DNA of 64,000 nt from assembly GCA_021397835.1 (NCBI GenBank), contig JAJFZO010000902.1, positions 220,001 through 284,000 on the forward strand, read 5' to 3'. A model generated the notes under the pieces. That model worked only from the letters and a program-made list of their open reading frames with translations, was not told where the DNA came from and did no database searches. Made by a program: the position numbers and the translations under genes. Of this stretch, positions 11,349-24,479 are shown in pieces. This DNA is from Moringa oleifera (Eukaryota; Streptophyta; Magnoliopsida; Brassicales; Moringaceae). How positions within the stretch are numbered: position 1 is the first letter of the stretch; every line of letters begins with the position of its first letter.

Positions 11349-13178
11349 ACAAACATTGTTGCGAACAAAAATGATGATGTCCAACAAGAAAAATCTACAA
11401 TGCAATTTCGTTCAAGTGAAGCTAGCAATAATATAACTAGTTTATTGGAGGAAGAAGAATATCCAATACCTCAGTCACCTATGCCAGTCACACTACCAGC
11501 ACCTACAGTGGCACCACAGGACAACAAAGTATGTTACATGTTATTCATAGTAGATGTGATATTAATAATATTACGAACGTAACTTATGTTTTTTTGGATC
11601 ATTACAGTGTGAGCCATGCCATATGTTCATCCAGTCATCAGACTACATAGTGGCAAGTAGGGTTATCTTCATGGATCATACTGCTAATCAGTTCATCCAC
11701 GAGCATCCATTATTTTCTGGTGATGTTCGAGTGACAGTGGATGTAGCTATTCATGGTGATGCACCGTTGCCTCGTCCTAACCCAGAAGGTGGATTGACAA
11801 ATCTTTTTTCTGCACTTGGTTCAGTTGTTGCTTGGCCTCGAGATTGGGTCATTGTTGGTACACATGAGGTAATGTTTTTGGTAATATATTTTATAAAGTC
11901 AACCTATTAATGTGAACTAAGTTTGCAAAATTTTTTCAGCTATCGACTATAAAGCAACAAGGTAAGTTGCCAGTTAAGAAAGCACTAACATTGACAAAAC
12001 CACAATCATCACAACAAGTATCTTCCGTTGGGCTACCACAAGGATTACAGAAGATGTATAATTATGTGAATAAGGTGATGACACTTGATGAAGCAGTACA
12101 CATACCTTTTACTAAAGTCTTTGCTTCTGATGGACATGTATTTGTGGCTCGAGAAGATATCATGCAATTTTGTCACATGGAAGAGCTAAGTGTCACCATT
12201 ATTCAGGCTTACATTGTGTACGTATGTCTTTTGAATTTTTATTTGGTTATTATTATTTGGCTACATCATATTTATATTTTTCTTACTCTTTGTTATTTTA
12301 GTAAACTTTATACAGATTTAGCTGCACTTGGCTTGAGAAAGTATTTTGTATTTGATGATCCGTCAACATTGTCATATGGAATGTCTATAAGTATAGACAC
12401 TCAAGCTCGTCACTTAGCCAATAGAATGATGGATCCATGTGACGAAGGAGTAGTGATATTTCCTTATAACTTGAGGTAAGTTATAATACTAATTAAAATT
12501 ATTAATAGATTTGTTTAACATATTTTTTACATTTATTTTTCATAATGTAGGCAGCACTGGTTGTTGGTGGTTGTCGAGCCTCGTAATTTTGTGTACAATA
12601 TTTTTGATCCTTTGAACCATGGTTCTCGTCAAGAACTAGATCAACTTATGTCCACGTAAGTGAAAATATTTTCATTTATGTTAGTATATATTTTTTCTTG
12701 CTCTGAATAATATTAATTATTTTCTATTAGCAATTCTTTTAAATTGTTTCAAGTTTTCAAAGAATCAAGCAATAGGCGCATTCCTAGGAGTATTCCTGCT
12801 AAGGTATGTATATTTAAACCTATATATGATGTTAGTTTTATTTATTTTACAAAATGTAATAATGATAAATTTTTAATGCAGTGTCCACATCAGCCTTCAA
12901 ATACTGAGTGTGGATATTATATTATGAAATTTTTAAGGAACATCATTGATAGACGTGATAGAAATATCCCATATGCAAAAATGGTAAGTTTTTAATCATT
13001 TGCTTATGTAAATACTTAAGTAATTAATTGATGTGTGTATTAAAAAATTTAATTGGACTAACCTTTTTTATTTTTTGAAATATAGTTAATGGACATAGAT
13101 ACTTACACCCAATCGGATATTGATGAAGTTAGAAAGGAGGTTGGACAATTTCTTTGGAGTGCCATATTAGAAAGTTGA
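11349..13178 (+). CDS. CACTA-encoded protein with Ulp1-type (C48) protease domain, 5' part missing
   Basis: Exons: 11349-11528, 11608-11868, 11940-12217, 12302-12475, 12551-12655, 12731-12803, 12882-12983, 13086-13178. All junctions are GT-AG and the frame is preserved, giving 421 codons before the stop. The second exon resembles the DUF8039 segment seen in plant transposon proteins (DHTANQFIHEHPLFSGDV, then VVAWPRDWVIV). Later exons carry the C48 pattern: HWLLVVVEP with the catalytic His, FDPLNH after it, and CPHQPSNTECGYYIMKF with the oxyanion Gln and catalytic Cys. Members of this family cleave SUMO-like conjugates; in CACTA elements the role is unclear. There is no internal stop, but no true start: the frame stays open upstream into the 182-bp satellite. 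The 5' half of the gene is absent or lies beyond the array. Confidence 0.85.
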
Positions 13179-13507
13179 ATCTTGAAGATTTTTGTACACA
13201 TGACCATTATTGAATTTATATAGTTGAATTTTTGGGATTGTGTAATATTTTAACTTATGTATTGTACATATAGAATTTAATTATAACATCAAACATTAGT
13301 GATCTTTTGTTTTGTTTGTCTCTTATTACTTTTTTGGATTAGATTATTTTGAGTGTTTTCAGATATGAAAGAAGTAATGACGATCTCTGTTAGAATGGTA
13401 TTGAAGTGTATAACATAAAAATTTTGGTTGCATATATATTGTGAAGAATTGTATTGATATATATGGATGATGTGAAAATAGGTTTTGGATAATTTGAATT
13501 TCATTTA

Positions 13508-13850
13508 TTTTGAAATAAATACAAAAAGTACCTTTAATGGGTATCCCCTTTTAACGACAGTTCCAACAGAACTGTCATTAAAGAGTACCCTTTTTAATGA
13601 CAGTTTCATTGGAACTGTCATTAAAGAGTATCCCCCTTTAACGACAGTTTTGTTTGGAACTGTCGTTGAAGGGTACCCCCCTTTAACGACAGTTCTGTTT
13701 GAACTGTCATCAAAGGCACCCCCTTTAATGACAGTTCAAGAACTGTCATCAAAAACTCTCCCCTTTAATGACATGAACAAAGATGGCACTTTTACAACTG
13801 TCATTAAAAACCATTTTTAACTGTCATTAAAGCTTTTATTTGTAGTAGTG
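13508..13850. repeat. CACTA subterminal palindromic repeats and 3' terminus
   Basis: TTTAAYGACAGTT and its inverse AACTGTCATTAAAG recur at least eight times in alternating orientation between about 13540 and 13835, so neighbouring copies can form hairpins. The last copy is about 15 bp from the terminus at 13850. Known: subterminal repeats of En/Spm elements bind the element's own regulatory protein. That function is inferred here from position and repetition. Confidence 0.85.
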
Positions 13851-14589
13851 TCTACATTGTATGCCCATGTTTTCTACATAAAAATGAATTTCGAGATGAT
13901 GTGTAGTTTTGGAATTTATCCTAGCAACCAATTCTCTAAACAAAATCATTTTGTTTGAGGAAAAAGGAGCTGATATCAGTACTTCTCCTTAATCTTTGCC
14001 CAAAATGCATCATTTTGAGTGCTTTCTCACAACCCCAAGAAAATAAGATTTTTTCTCTACATCTCTTTCAAGATTCGAAGGCTTAGTAATAGTCAACTCT
14101 CTAGTCTTAAACAAAATCATTTTAGAGACCAAGGTATGACAATAGCCATAATCGAAATTTTTCATCATTCATGCATTCTTCAAAAAGGTCTTTGATAATT
14201 ATTATGTATCACTTTGAATGGGAATCAATTTCGAGTCTCACATCACCCGATAAAATATATTTTCATTTAACTAGTATTAATTTTGGACGTTTATAAGAGT
14301 GCCAATCCTTTCTCACACGTAACTGACTTGCAGACTCAAATTTCTTAATAAAGCTTGATCAATGCCATGAACCTTTTCTTTTACCTTTCTTTGGAGTTTC
14401 TTTTTTATCAAAGCAAAAAAGGTGATCTGGAAAAAAAAAGTAAAAGTAATTTTAATGACCAATCATATTATAAAAAAGATTGGTAACGCCTCTTATTTTC
14501 TTGATTTACATTAAAAGCTTGCTAAAATAAGTTTTGAGTTTCATCATCTTCAAACAAAAAAGAAAGAATTTTTTTCCTCACTTCAGGGG
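13851..14589. other. Intergenic, no gene seen
   Basis: Moderately AT-rich sequence directly outside the CACTA terminus. No exon, RNA gene or clear repeat was recognised. It may be decayed LINE sequence continuing from the relic to its right, but I could not support that. Confidence 0.5.
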
Positions 14590-15230
14590 GAGGGAGAAAG
14601 TACATGATCCTCCATTAGGCCTCGTCGTGACACTCATACTCGAAATTGATCCAAAGTCACTCCCTTCTCACTCATTTGATCTTCATTTCAACGGGTGACA
14701 CACGTCCAAGGTACCTCGAATCTTCATATAGTTCTTTTAAATCCCAGCAAAGTTACTTGGATCTGACTCAACAAAATTGCCCACATAATCTCCAATAATT
14801 TTGCTAATCTTTTCTAACATGAACCTTACTAGCAAATCATAAACCTAGACCCAAATATCGAAAGTGAAAAGCAAAACTCTTGTAAGTTGCTTATTAGCCT
14901 TTAATTGCTTCAAAATGAGTAGATGTTGGTCAAACGTCCAAGGGCCACTAATGAATACTCTTTGAATATCCTGTTCATGAAAGAACTAAAAGAGAAAAAG
15001 GATTGGGCTCACTTCATTGATGCATTCACCAGCCACTAATTGGATGCCAAAGTATTCCACATTGTCTGAAAATTAATACTCCAATAAGAAAAGAACCTAC
15101 TAATGAGGTACCATTACAGAGCAAGGGAGACTGGGTTCTCTTCATTATCCTTAACCACCACTCCACCTTTGTCTTCCTCACTCAGGTTGATATGCTCTCA
15201 TGTCTCTTCCAAGCTTCTACTCAATGACAT
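14590..15230 (-). pseudogene. LINE (L1-type) ORF1 relic, DUF4283-like
   Basis: Read on the minus strand from 15230, the translation begins MSLSR and continues with HINLSEEDKGGVVV and NEENPVSLAL, the usual opening of plant LINE ORF1 proteins. It then gives the DUF4283 pattern: FHEQDIQRVFISGPWTFDQH, LKQLKANKQLTRVLLFTFDIWV and FMLEKISKIIGDYVGNFVES. Several stops and frameshifts break the frame (after SLAL and after DIWV, for example), and the zinc-knuckle end is not recognisable. This is a dead copy unrelated to the LINE at 30320. Confidence 0.65.
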
Positions 15231-16924
15231 TCCTTTCACCATATAGGCAGCCAAGGGGATCAAACACCATATTCTAACTAATACTAGCAATTGACCTTGT
15301 TAAAGAAACAAGACAAACACACGCTTGTCATAGAGACAAGACTGATAATAATTTTTATAATTTCTAGAAAGAATTTTTCTCTTTTTTATTATTTGTCATT
15401 ATACCAATTTATTTTAATCCAACTCAATATATATATATATTGAAAATAAAAATCACTGCATTGATTTTACTATATTTAGTTGCTTATTAAATGCTTATTA
15501 ATATAAATAATTAATTGATTCAATCTATAATATTAGACCGACCAATAAATACTCTCTATTTAATTCTTATGAGCAAAATAAGGTATCAAAATTATTATCC
15601 ACAAAACATATTAAATCAATACTAGAAAGCCTCTAATTAACTTGAAATAATTCTATGCACATGATTTAAAGATTAATTAAGCAGATGATATAATGCATAT
15701 CTTAATCTTCTATATATTTTAAATGATCACTTTATTACTTTAACTAAGTCTATATTGTTTGTTAAGTTTCTAGTATAGTTAATTGATGGATTGTTCAAGC
15801 CATATATATGATCAAATTCCTGTTGCTACAATGATATCAAAGTCATTATCAATAAAAAACCACGGGATCAGGTCTTAAGATATTCACAGATCAAAAATTA
15901 CATGAAGCTGTATTGTCGTCTATTTAAAATGAGAGAAAATAATACACCATCAAGTTACTCCGTATCATCTTATCTTTCAACAATTAATTTGAGAGATTTT
16001 TCAAGCATATAGTATATGATATATGTTAAATATAAATATTGTTTTCTATGGTACGGTATATTATAACTGGAAGGGGGAGGGGATTAACAAATTTAGGAGA
16101 AGGGTATCAATGGACAAAGCAATGCCATAACTTTACAATTAGGAGCAATTAAAGAGTGGCACTAATTAAATAACCATGGGGCATAACAGTGAAGAACTTT
16201 CTTCTTTTTTTTTCTTTTTTTAATAAACGGAGTTTCTGGCTTTGTAATATGGTGGGGCCCATCTCCTTCTCCGCTAATCGTGAAGCGGGAGGTGTTTGCT
16301 TGCTTTGTCCGTTGCAAGAGGTAAAAAGCTGCCACGCGTTGCTTGTAGTAAGAGTTTCTCATCGGAATCACAGAAAACCTCTTAGAAAGCGGAAAAAGAA
16401 ATACAAGACATCTGGCTTCTTCATAATACCCAGTTCTCTTCTTATTCCTATCTCTCTATATCTCTATACACATATACAAATAATTCATACTTGTAGAGAG
16501 AGGATAGAGAGAGAGAAAGAGAGTAGCAGACAAAGGAGAGCCAATTAAATGGGTTCAAACAAAACTGCCGCTAAAAGAATGTGGGAGTTACGACTGTGAG
16601 AGTCAACACCATATGAGAGGAGAGAGTTGAAATGGTGGTCAGTGGAAATCAATGAGAGTGCCAATTCCTGGAAACAAAGAATAAAAAAGAATAAAAAACT
16701 GATTATGGGCTCTTTAGAAACGCTGGTATTTATTTGAATTTGCCTTTTAGATTTATAACTCTTTCTTTTTTGTTGAAGCTGTGCGAAACCAGTAGTTGCT
16801 AGCCTTCATCGCCATGCTGTTCTTCTAAGCCTGTTTGGGGGAGAGAGAGGGAAAAAAAAAAACAAATAAGTATAAGCTTAGCTGCAACTTTTAACTCATC
16901 GGTTCATTGTTTGCAATCAAAGCC
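15231..16924. other. AT-rich intergenic DNA and upstream region of the DUF789 gene
   Basis: From 15231 to about 16150 there is AT-rich sequence without a recognisable gene. From 16150 the composition becomes more mixed. CT-rich and GA-rich tracts (about 16436-16530) and a purine run at 16840-16865 precede the ATG at 16925, as is common in plant promoters and leaders. No single TATA box or start site stands out enough to call. Confidence 0.5.
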
Positions 16925-19900
16925 ATGTCGTCCTCTCGCTCTCACTCTCGCTCTCAGTCCGACCAAACAATACCGTCTTCTCCATCGTCCGACCACTCAG
17001 TGTCTCTTAACTCAGCCCACTCCAATTTTGTGTCCTTTCTTGAATGCATCACTCCTCATGTTTCCTCAGGAATGCTACCTACGGTAATCTTTCTATCATT
17101 TTTCCTTGTTACTTTCTCTTTCCTTTTCGATCAAACCAAACATTATTTTCCTCATCTTTTTCTCTCGTAATTTTTTTGAGATGGGTATTCGACTTTAAGC
17201 CAAGGACTCAGTTCTTTTCCAATAATTTTCATTTTTCCCAATCAAATCATATTTATGAATCTGTTCTTTTTAGGCCTCTCTTCTCTCAATTGTCTAATTT
17301 TTCCTTGTGTTTGTTAGTTTATTTTCTAGCTCGGTACAACTTGGATTCACACAAATCTAACGCTTTCTTCCAAAGTTTCTAACCATTACAATACTTTTCA
17401 GCTATCAATTGAAAAAAAAAAAAAATTCCTGGTTCGCTATTCATGATCGGCATCACTTAAACCTTGCATGTTTGTAAGAAATAGTTTCATTTTAAAATAA
17501 TTTGAAAAGTTCTATTATATGAACACTACATCATCTGTCTAGAGGTACTACTTCCTCATATGTCCTCTTTGTTTTTCTCTTTTGTTCGAAAAATTAATGT
17601 CTTCAACAGAATCTGTTGACTCTAGATATAATATTAAATGCCCTTCAGTTAAGGTAAATATCTTTGTTGACTGACCTCTATGACTCATCTTCTTCTTCTT
17701 TTATTTTTTTTTTCTCAACAGTAAAATATGTAAGTTTTGCTGAATGCCTATATTAAAAATTGTTTTATGATCATCTTTACTGACATTCAAAAGTTTTCTT
17801 AGGGTTTTGTATTTGACTTTCATGTTCTGTTCTTCCCCTAATTTTGTAGTCATTTGTTGGATTAAAAAAAAGTAAAAAAAGAAAAAAGAAAAAATACCCT
17901 TTTCCAGCTTTACTGATTGACGTCAGTGGAAGTTGTGATCTTATCAACCATCTAGTATTCTGGCCATCGACACCCACGATCTAAAACGGAGGAAAGAGCA
18001 GTGAAACCATTTCCAGCCAATCTTCAGCCTACGTGTTTCACAAAACAATCCCTTTCAGTACTGTAGCTCCTTTGATTTAGTTTATCTGGTAATTTTTCTT
18101 GTTTTTCTGTAAACTTGACAGTCAGCGTGCACGCATAAGCCGGTTGGGAGCTGGAAACCTAGTAGTGAAATGGTATCGGACCACTCCTTCTCCTTGAAAG
18201 ACTTCTGGCAGTGTTTTAGTGAGTGGAGTGCCTTCGGGGCTCCTGTGCCAATTGCCCTTGACGAAGATAACACCTCACTTCAATACTACTCCCCCTCTTT
18301 GTCAGCCATACAGATATACACTCCCAAAGCATTTGCTACTTCCAGCAGGTATTCCTTTCTTACCCGCTTTGTCATGTTTACAAAATAAATACTTGTTAAC
18401 TTTCTCATTCTTCCCTCTTTTGCCAAATTTTCCATTGCAGAGGAGAGCTGTTTAAAAAGAAAACTGCAAACCCTGAGAATATTGGTTCTTCCATCGAAGA
18501 GGAGGGCGCCAAACTTTCGAAATCTTTAAGCAACTCCTCAAGTATGACCTCAGCATCCACTTCAGATGATCTTCCAGCTGCCTACACAGTCGAGCTGTTG
18601 GGTGACCTCTACTTCCAGTACAATGAAATATTAAGTCCCTATGATAGGGTTCCATTGATGCAGAAGGTAAACAAGCAAACCTTAATCACCATTTAGTAAA
18701 TTTTTATGTCTTGTATTTGTTTTGAGGTCGGGTTTCGAATTCATATTATTTGAGAGGAATGAAACATCGAAGGAGTTCATATAATGTGATTTGCATGTAT
18801 GAACAGATCAAACAATTGGCCAAAGCTTATCCAGGTCTCTTGGAATTGAAGAATTCAGAAATTACTCCCTATAGTTGGGTTGCTGTAGCTTGGTATGTTT
18901 TGATTCCTTCCTTTTCCCATTAGCATCTTTCCACTGAGAAGTTTCAAAGAATGGTCTCATTATGCTAGAACTAGCGATCAGTTCTTAATCACATTGTTTA
19001 ACATATTTCTTGTCGCCTCTTTTATTTGCTTATTCCGTTGTTCATTCATGCCTTGTAAGTCTGCTTTTCTTCATTTGACATCCCAAAAAAATCTCCCCAA
19101 GAGCTCATTACCCAATCCTGTGGTAATAGTGGTAATAGGAGATGATAATGAGAATAAAATAACCTTCAATAAGATGACCTACTATTTCCCAAATTATGTG
19201 AGTTACATGAATTTTTCTTCTTCAACTAGTCTTTTCTTTCTGGACCTGACCACCGCTCAGTAGGATCTTGAAGGACCAAGAGATTCAATCATGTCTATTT
19301 AGGTTTTCCCTTTATCTTTTGTTTTCTCCATTAAATAATCAAATCCCCTTACTACTATATTCTGTCGGTATTCCAATTGCTTCAGGTATCCAACACTTTA
19401 TTGATTCCAAAACTAACACAAATGCCAGAAAGCTAACCTGTACTGTTAATTTGCATGTTTTATTTTTCTTCAGGTATCCTATATATCAAATTCCTTCAGC
19501 CAAAAATGTGAAGGAGCTATCTGCTTGTTTCATAACTTACCATGGACTGACATCAACCTGTTATCCAGGTACTTTTCCTCTTGTGGTTCTTAATTTTTGA
19601 GACTAAATTTATACCCAGATGTTACTCGAAGGAAATAATTATATATCCACAAACTCAAATGATCTAATTATACAGGCATTCATGATATCTGACTTTTTCT
19701 TGTTGAGAAATTGTCTTCAAAGAAAGTTAAACTCGATTATGCATACGTACTGTGCACAGTCCTGTTGGCTCATGATGTAGCACCATCATCCTTTTATTTA
19801 CCATCTTATACCTTCTATATTTTGAATTTGAGTGTTGACAAAACTGTTTATGTTATGAGCTTAAAATTCATTTGTGATATGATAAATTGTTGTTTAATTG

Positions 19901-22900
19901 AAATCATTAAGTAACCGAGGATTAGTCGTTGCCATCGCTTCCTGTAGCAAACCCTAGATGCCAAATAGAGGGAAACCACAGGTATTTTTGCATGCCAGGT
20001 CTTAGAGAAAATGAAATAATGGAACAGTATGAGAAAATAGTAAACTGAGACATACAATACAAGACAAATAAGAAACTAAAGGTAGTAGGAGCAAAGCTGA
20101 AACCCTACCTAAATCCAGTTTGATGGAAAACTCTATGTGACAAAAAGAAATGCAAGCCAAATTAGGATGTATTGATGGATAAATCCGCAAAGCACTTCAA
20201 TCTAAGAGTTTGATGATATATTGCAACCATTTATGATATTTAGGAACCCTAACTTGATTATTGAGGGACCAATTTAATTAGAGTAACCATGCGTTCGTGT
20301 TGATTAAATGGAAAGAATATAAAGTCACCACGTATATATATGTTGTTTTATACATGAAATTATGATCCTAGAAAAGACTGCAGGATCATAAACCTTCACT
20401 TTTTGGATGTTATGATCTCTTCTTTTTCCGAAACTATGTACAGGGCCTTGAGATTTTTGGGGATACCACCTGAAAGGGGAAATCGATATAAATTTAAAGA
20501 AACACATTTAATATAAAGCTATTTCATATGTTATCATAGTAGATGTCAATCTAGTGCATGCAAAATTGTGGGATTTCGACATATATACACTTGCTTGATC
20601 TTTATTAAACTTGTAACCACTCATACATTTAGATCCACATACAAGCAGGTGCATAAAACTCTAGGAGTTCAATGGCACCAGTCTTTGTTACTAGGATTCA
20701 TATCATATTCACTTGAGAAAAAATCTACATGTACTGTTTTAAAATGCATTTACTTATAGAACTCATCAATCACATTTTTTAACAAACAAGCCATTGACTT
20801 AATTGATCATTAGAATTCTGACTTAGGACTGATTTGTATACATAACGTATAACATTTCCTGAATCTTTGAGTTTAAACATCAGTATTCTAGGAATGGAAA
20901 ACCAACTTACACAGTAGAGAAACAAAGAGAGATGGTTTTGATAGTTCAATGGGGAAGAAAGCTGAAGATTAAAGGTGGTATGGCGGGTAAACGTGGAGGA
21001 GTGAAGTGGCAAGAAGTCATGGGAGAGATTTTTTTTTTTTTTTTAAGTGAGAATGTTGGTATATCCAGGGTATAAATCATATCTTATTTATGATTTTTTT
21101 TCATATTGGAAGCAAATTGAAGATTTAACAGGTGTTTATCTAGTCTAACCATTTCTGAAGTCCATCCAGCAACTATCAAAGAAGACATGTTTGATTACGA
21201 TTCATAGGAAGCCTTTTTGGTTGAGGGGATGTTTAATAAAGTTCAACAGATATGCACTTTTGTCTTTCAATGACTATGGAATGTGAAGGTGAAATATTCT
21301 TTTATAAAATCACAAGAGGAACGCCTCACAGGACGTGATTGAATATTTGGAGAGTCCCAGTAGATCTTATTTCTGAGTAACCTAATGGTACCATTTATTA
21401 TATCTTATCATAGAGTACCCATATTGAAAGACTTTGTTTATGCCTTAGCTAGTAGTCTGTTTCATGATTAATATGTTATTAATGAATGCGACCATGGTAA
21501 GTTAGATAATTCATGAAAGAAAAAGCAAATTCTTACTTATTTAAACAACAATAACTTACTTTTGTGAGAGCTGTTTAAATTAATACTTGTTTACATGGAT
21601 GTTCCTTAATGATAGTGCACTTAGTTAATTTCTCAGAATTATAAAGGAAACATATATTGCATAAATACACTTAGAAAATCATGATATATAGCTCTTTTTA
21701 GTGTTTATAGCAGGATTATGATTTACAATTAATCAGATGGTAAATGACTTGGTTTGTGGTATTTGGTTCCTAAAACATTTATGATATATTAAATAAAGTT
21801 TGGTAATGTCAACCAGTCAGAAGAATTGAAATATAATCTTTCTTGTTAGTGGTAATAAAGTTCATTGGCAATCTCATTAAGGACCTCAAACTCAAAATAG
21901 AATAGGTAACATATACATGAAAAACTTAATATTCATTAAGAAAAAAATGAAACAGAAGGAACATATAAGTTGTGTTTGTGTCTCTGTGTGTGTATCTATA
22001 TATATATGCCTGCTAGCTATATATAGATCTTAACATCCTAATGAGTGTGCAGCCTTAGACTTATAAATTTAGTGTGTGTCTGGCTCCTGGAAAATGGTAT
22101 AGCACTATTGTAAAGTAACTGTCATCTAATGCATTTGAGATACTATACAGTAAAGGTCTAGCCAAATCGTTAGAGAATGAACAACAAATCCGATAAAGCT
22201 TTCCTTTTAACAGATCGGTTTAGAATTGGATATTGTTTTTGTAATCATGCTATGAATTAGGGTTAGGTTTAGGACAGAAACATGCTTGAGCTGAATTGGG
22301 TTCAGGCTACTTTGCATTGCCTTGACTCACATACACTTATAATACTGATTTTGTAGCATTGACTATATTAATTTTATGCATGTTTACCTTGGTATGAAGC
22401 TGTTGGCAATGGTTATAATGGTGGCATGGCAAATGGCCATGATTAAGGCAGTGATGAATGAAATGGTAATATTTTGAAATCATTTTCTTTGTTCACTAGA
22501 CAAATTTGCAGAGACATTAAATATTTCAAATTTAGAGCCAACCCAGAGTACAGCTTTCTTAATCTCAGCACGAATGTATTTCCTCAAGCACAAGCGGAGC
22601 AACTGTATGCCTCTGACCTTGCTTATGCTAATTGATATTATGGAAGATTGTTGAGAACTTTGCACACGGAAAGATTGTAAAGTTTGTAGTTGAAGAAGCA
22701 GATTGGTTGAGAGCTAATATATAGCTCTAATTTTATGAAAGTTTCAAATGAAACCTTAGTGCTTTATATATAGTAGAAGGTTGTCATGAGAACAAGAACA
22801 TTGGGTTTCAGCTTGATATGGTATATATGATATGTTATGATATGGTGTTTATATGCATACATCTAAAGATATCTGTCAATGATCATCAACTATACTAATC

Positions 22901-23441
22901 CTTTTTGATAGAGTATATCTATGCCTGATTGTCTACCTGAATAAGTACTTGGATACTTGTTTCACTTCTAGTCAAGTCCATTACATTGGAGAAAGATGCA
23001 TATCTTTAAATGCTTTAAAAGAATATATTAAATCAATTACTAAACAATTGAACTTGTTCATTATCGTGTTTCTGAGATTGGGAATAATGTTTGTGCTGCT
23101 TAGGTCCTACACATAGCAAACAGGAAAAGGATGACGCAAGCAAACCCACTGATTCTTTCGAGGAAGATTTGAAAGGCAAGGACCTGAAAGAGGAGGGCAG
23201 TACTGAAGACGATGAGGATGAGGAATGTGAGGAGCAGGAAGTCAAAAGAGTTGTTGCATTTCCTCCATTTGCTACTGCAACGTACAAGTTGTTCGGCAGG
23301 CTGTGGATTAACCCTGCAACATCAGATGGATTAAGAATCGCCGCCCAAGAAAATGCTGCATTTTCCTGGCTGAGGCAACTTAGGTTCAACCACAGTGACT
23401 TTAACTTCTTCATGTCCCATAAATCCTTCTATAATAACTAA
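16925..23441 (+). CDS. DUF789 family protein, 376 aa
   Basis: Exons: 16925-17083, 18122-18348, 18441-18666, 18807-18892, 19474-19568, 23104-23441. They sum to 1131 nt, and all introns are GT-AG. The protein opens with a Ser-rich segment (MSSSRSHSRSQSDQTIPSS). DUF789 motifs follow: FLECITPHV near residue 45, FWQCFSEWSAFGAPVP, ILSPYDRVPLMQKI, TPYSWVAVAWYPIYQIP and the terminal FNHSDFNFFMSH. Residues of about 285-310 form an acidic run (STEDDEDEECEEQEV). No membrane segment or signal peptide is apparent. The family is plant-specific and has no established biochemical role. The start is the first ATG of the exon that keeps the N-terminal family motif in frame. Intron 5 is unusually long at 3.5 kb. 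Confidence 0.92.
19569..23103 (+). other. Long fifth intron of the DUF789 gene
   Basis: 3535 bp of AT-rich sequence between two exons that join in phase (CCA-G / GT). No coding exon, transposon terminus or RNA gene was recognised inside, apart from poly-T and TA runs near 21030 and 21995. The other four introns total about 2.0 kb. Confidence 0.75.
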
Positions 23442-24479
23442 GTTCCAGCCATTCTCGGGGCAGATTTTGACAACTAAGTAGCGGGAGCATTGCAAGCATA
23501 AACTTGAACAGTTGTTATCATATAGAGTTTGGGAGATATTATGTGCGAGAAGAAAACCTTCAGAGTTGGGTTTTGGTTGCAGAGACACCTATATACAAGA
23601 GATAGAGGTGCAGGAACTTTATTTATATTTATCTGTGTACATATCTATAAGGATGTTGTGAAGGTTATTGGTATCTTTTTTATGGTTTAATTAATGCTTG
23701 TGCTGTGGGCTAGTTATTGCCATCAGTGAATAATTAGCATGGAACTGAGAGCACATATGATTGTTGAAGGCATTATATATATATAATGATTTTGATGCTT
23801 CATTTGACTTAATTCTGAGAGAATTAGTCAGAGGAAAATGAAGCCATTGGTAATGCCAATGATGAATGGAGCATAGATCAGTATTGCTTTGGTATGTGTT
23901 TCAATGTTTGTTGTTGAATTGGAAGTGAAAGCCAATTGGGTAAAGCCATGCTATGCTGCTAAACACGGTGCTCATGGTTATCTCTCTCTCTCCATGGGGT
24001 ACAGGTGCAAGACTAATCTTTATAATTTAATTAATGATCAATTTTTATATATATAGTGGCGCTCGATCAATACAGATATCTTGAACCCTTATAAATCTGT
24101 TTCTTTAATAATTTTCTTAAATTTCAAGAGCAAAGAGCGAATTTTGGAAAAGAGTAGTAGTCTTAAAGATGGTTCCAATGCTTCTAAAGTTCTTGTATAT
24201 ATATAGGAAGTCTCATCATTTATTACTCTAAAATCATTTAAGTAAAATATTTATTAATCTAAATAATTTAATATTATATCAGAAATCTTATAAGAATGTT
24301 ACTAAAACAGATTTTCAATTATTTAAATGAGTGGCTGTGGCACAAGATTCAGTCATGGTACATGGCAAAGACTAACAAAAGCTGTTGGTGAAGTCCTTAG
24401 AAAGTTAATCTGTAGTTTAGGCAGTTCTTTTCTTTTGCCTATATCACTAGAAAATGAGCAATTCTTTAAGAGAGGGATT
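23442..24479 (+). other. 3' UTR of the DUF789 gene and intergenic DNA
   Basis: Sequence after the TAA at 23439-23441. The first few hundred bases are probably 3' UTR, but no single polyadenylation signal could be chosen. Nothing else was recognised. Confidence 0.5.

Larger units (their letters stand above)
11349..13850 (+). mobile_element. CACTA (En/Spm) transposon, 3' part
   Basis: This stretch holds the C-terminal exons of a CACTA-type protein, then palindromic subterminal repeats, then the terminus TTTGTAGTAGTG at 13839-13850. That terminus is the inverted form of CACTACTACAAA, a typical CACTA terminal repeat. No matching 5' terminus was seen in 1-11349, so it lies outside the window or is lost. 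The left limit given here is only where the satellite stops; the element may include the arrays. CACTA elements often carry internal tandem repeats, so inclusion is plausible but inferred. Confidence 0.85.

Noticed and set aside
2412..11349. Dozens of open reading frames of 60-270 codons on both strands in the 182-bp array
   Set aside because: They follow from high GC content. The 182-bp period shifts the frame at every unit, several frames are open on both strands at once, and none resembles a protein family.
11217..11528. A start codon for the CACTA protein inside the satellite
   Set aside because: The frame is open there, but the upstream residues are satellite-encoded and no ATG with family sequence is present, so I did not call a start.
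16189..16548. 119-codon frame upstream of the DUF789 gene
   Set aside because: Low-complexity translation from poly-T and GA tracts in the promoter region.
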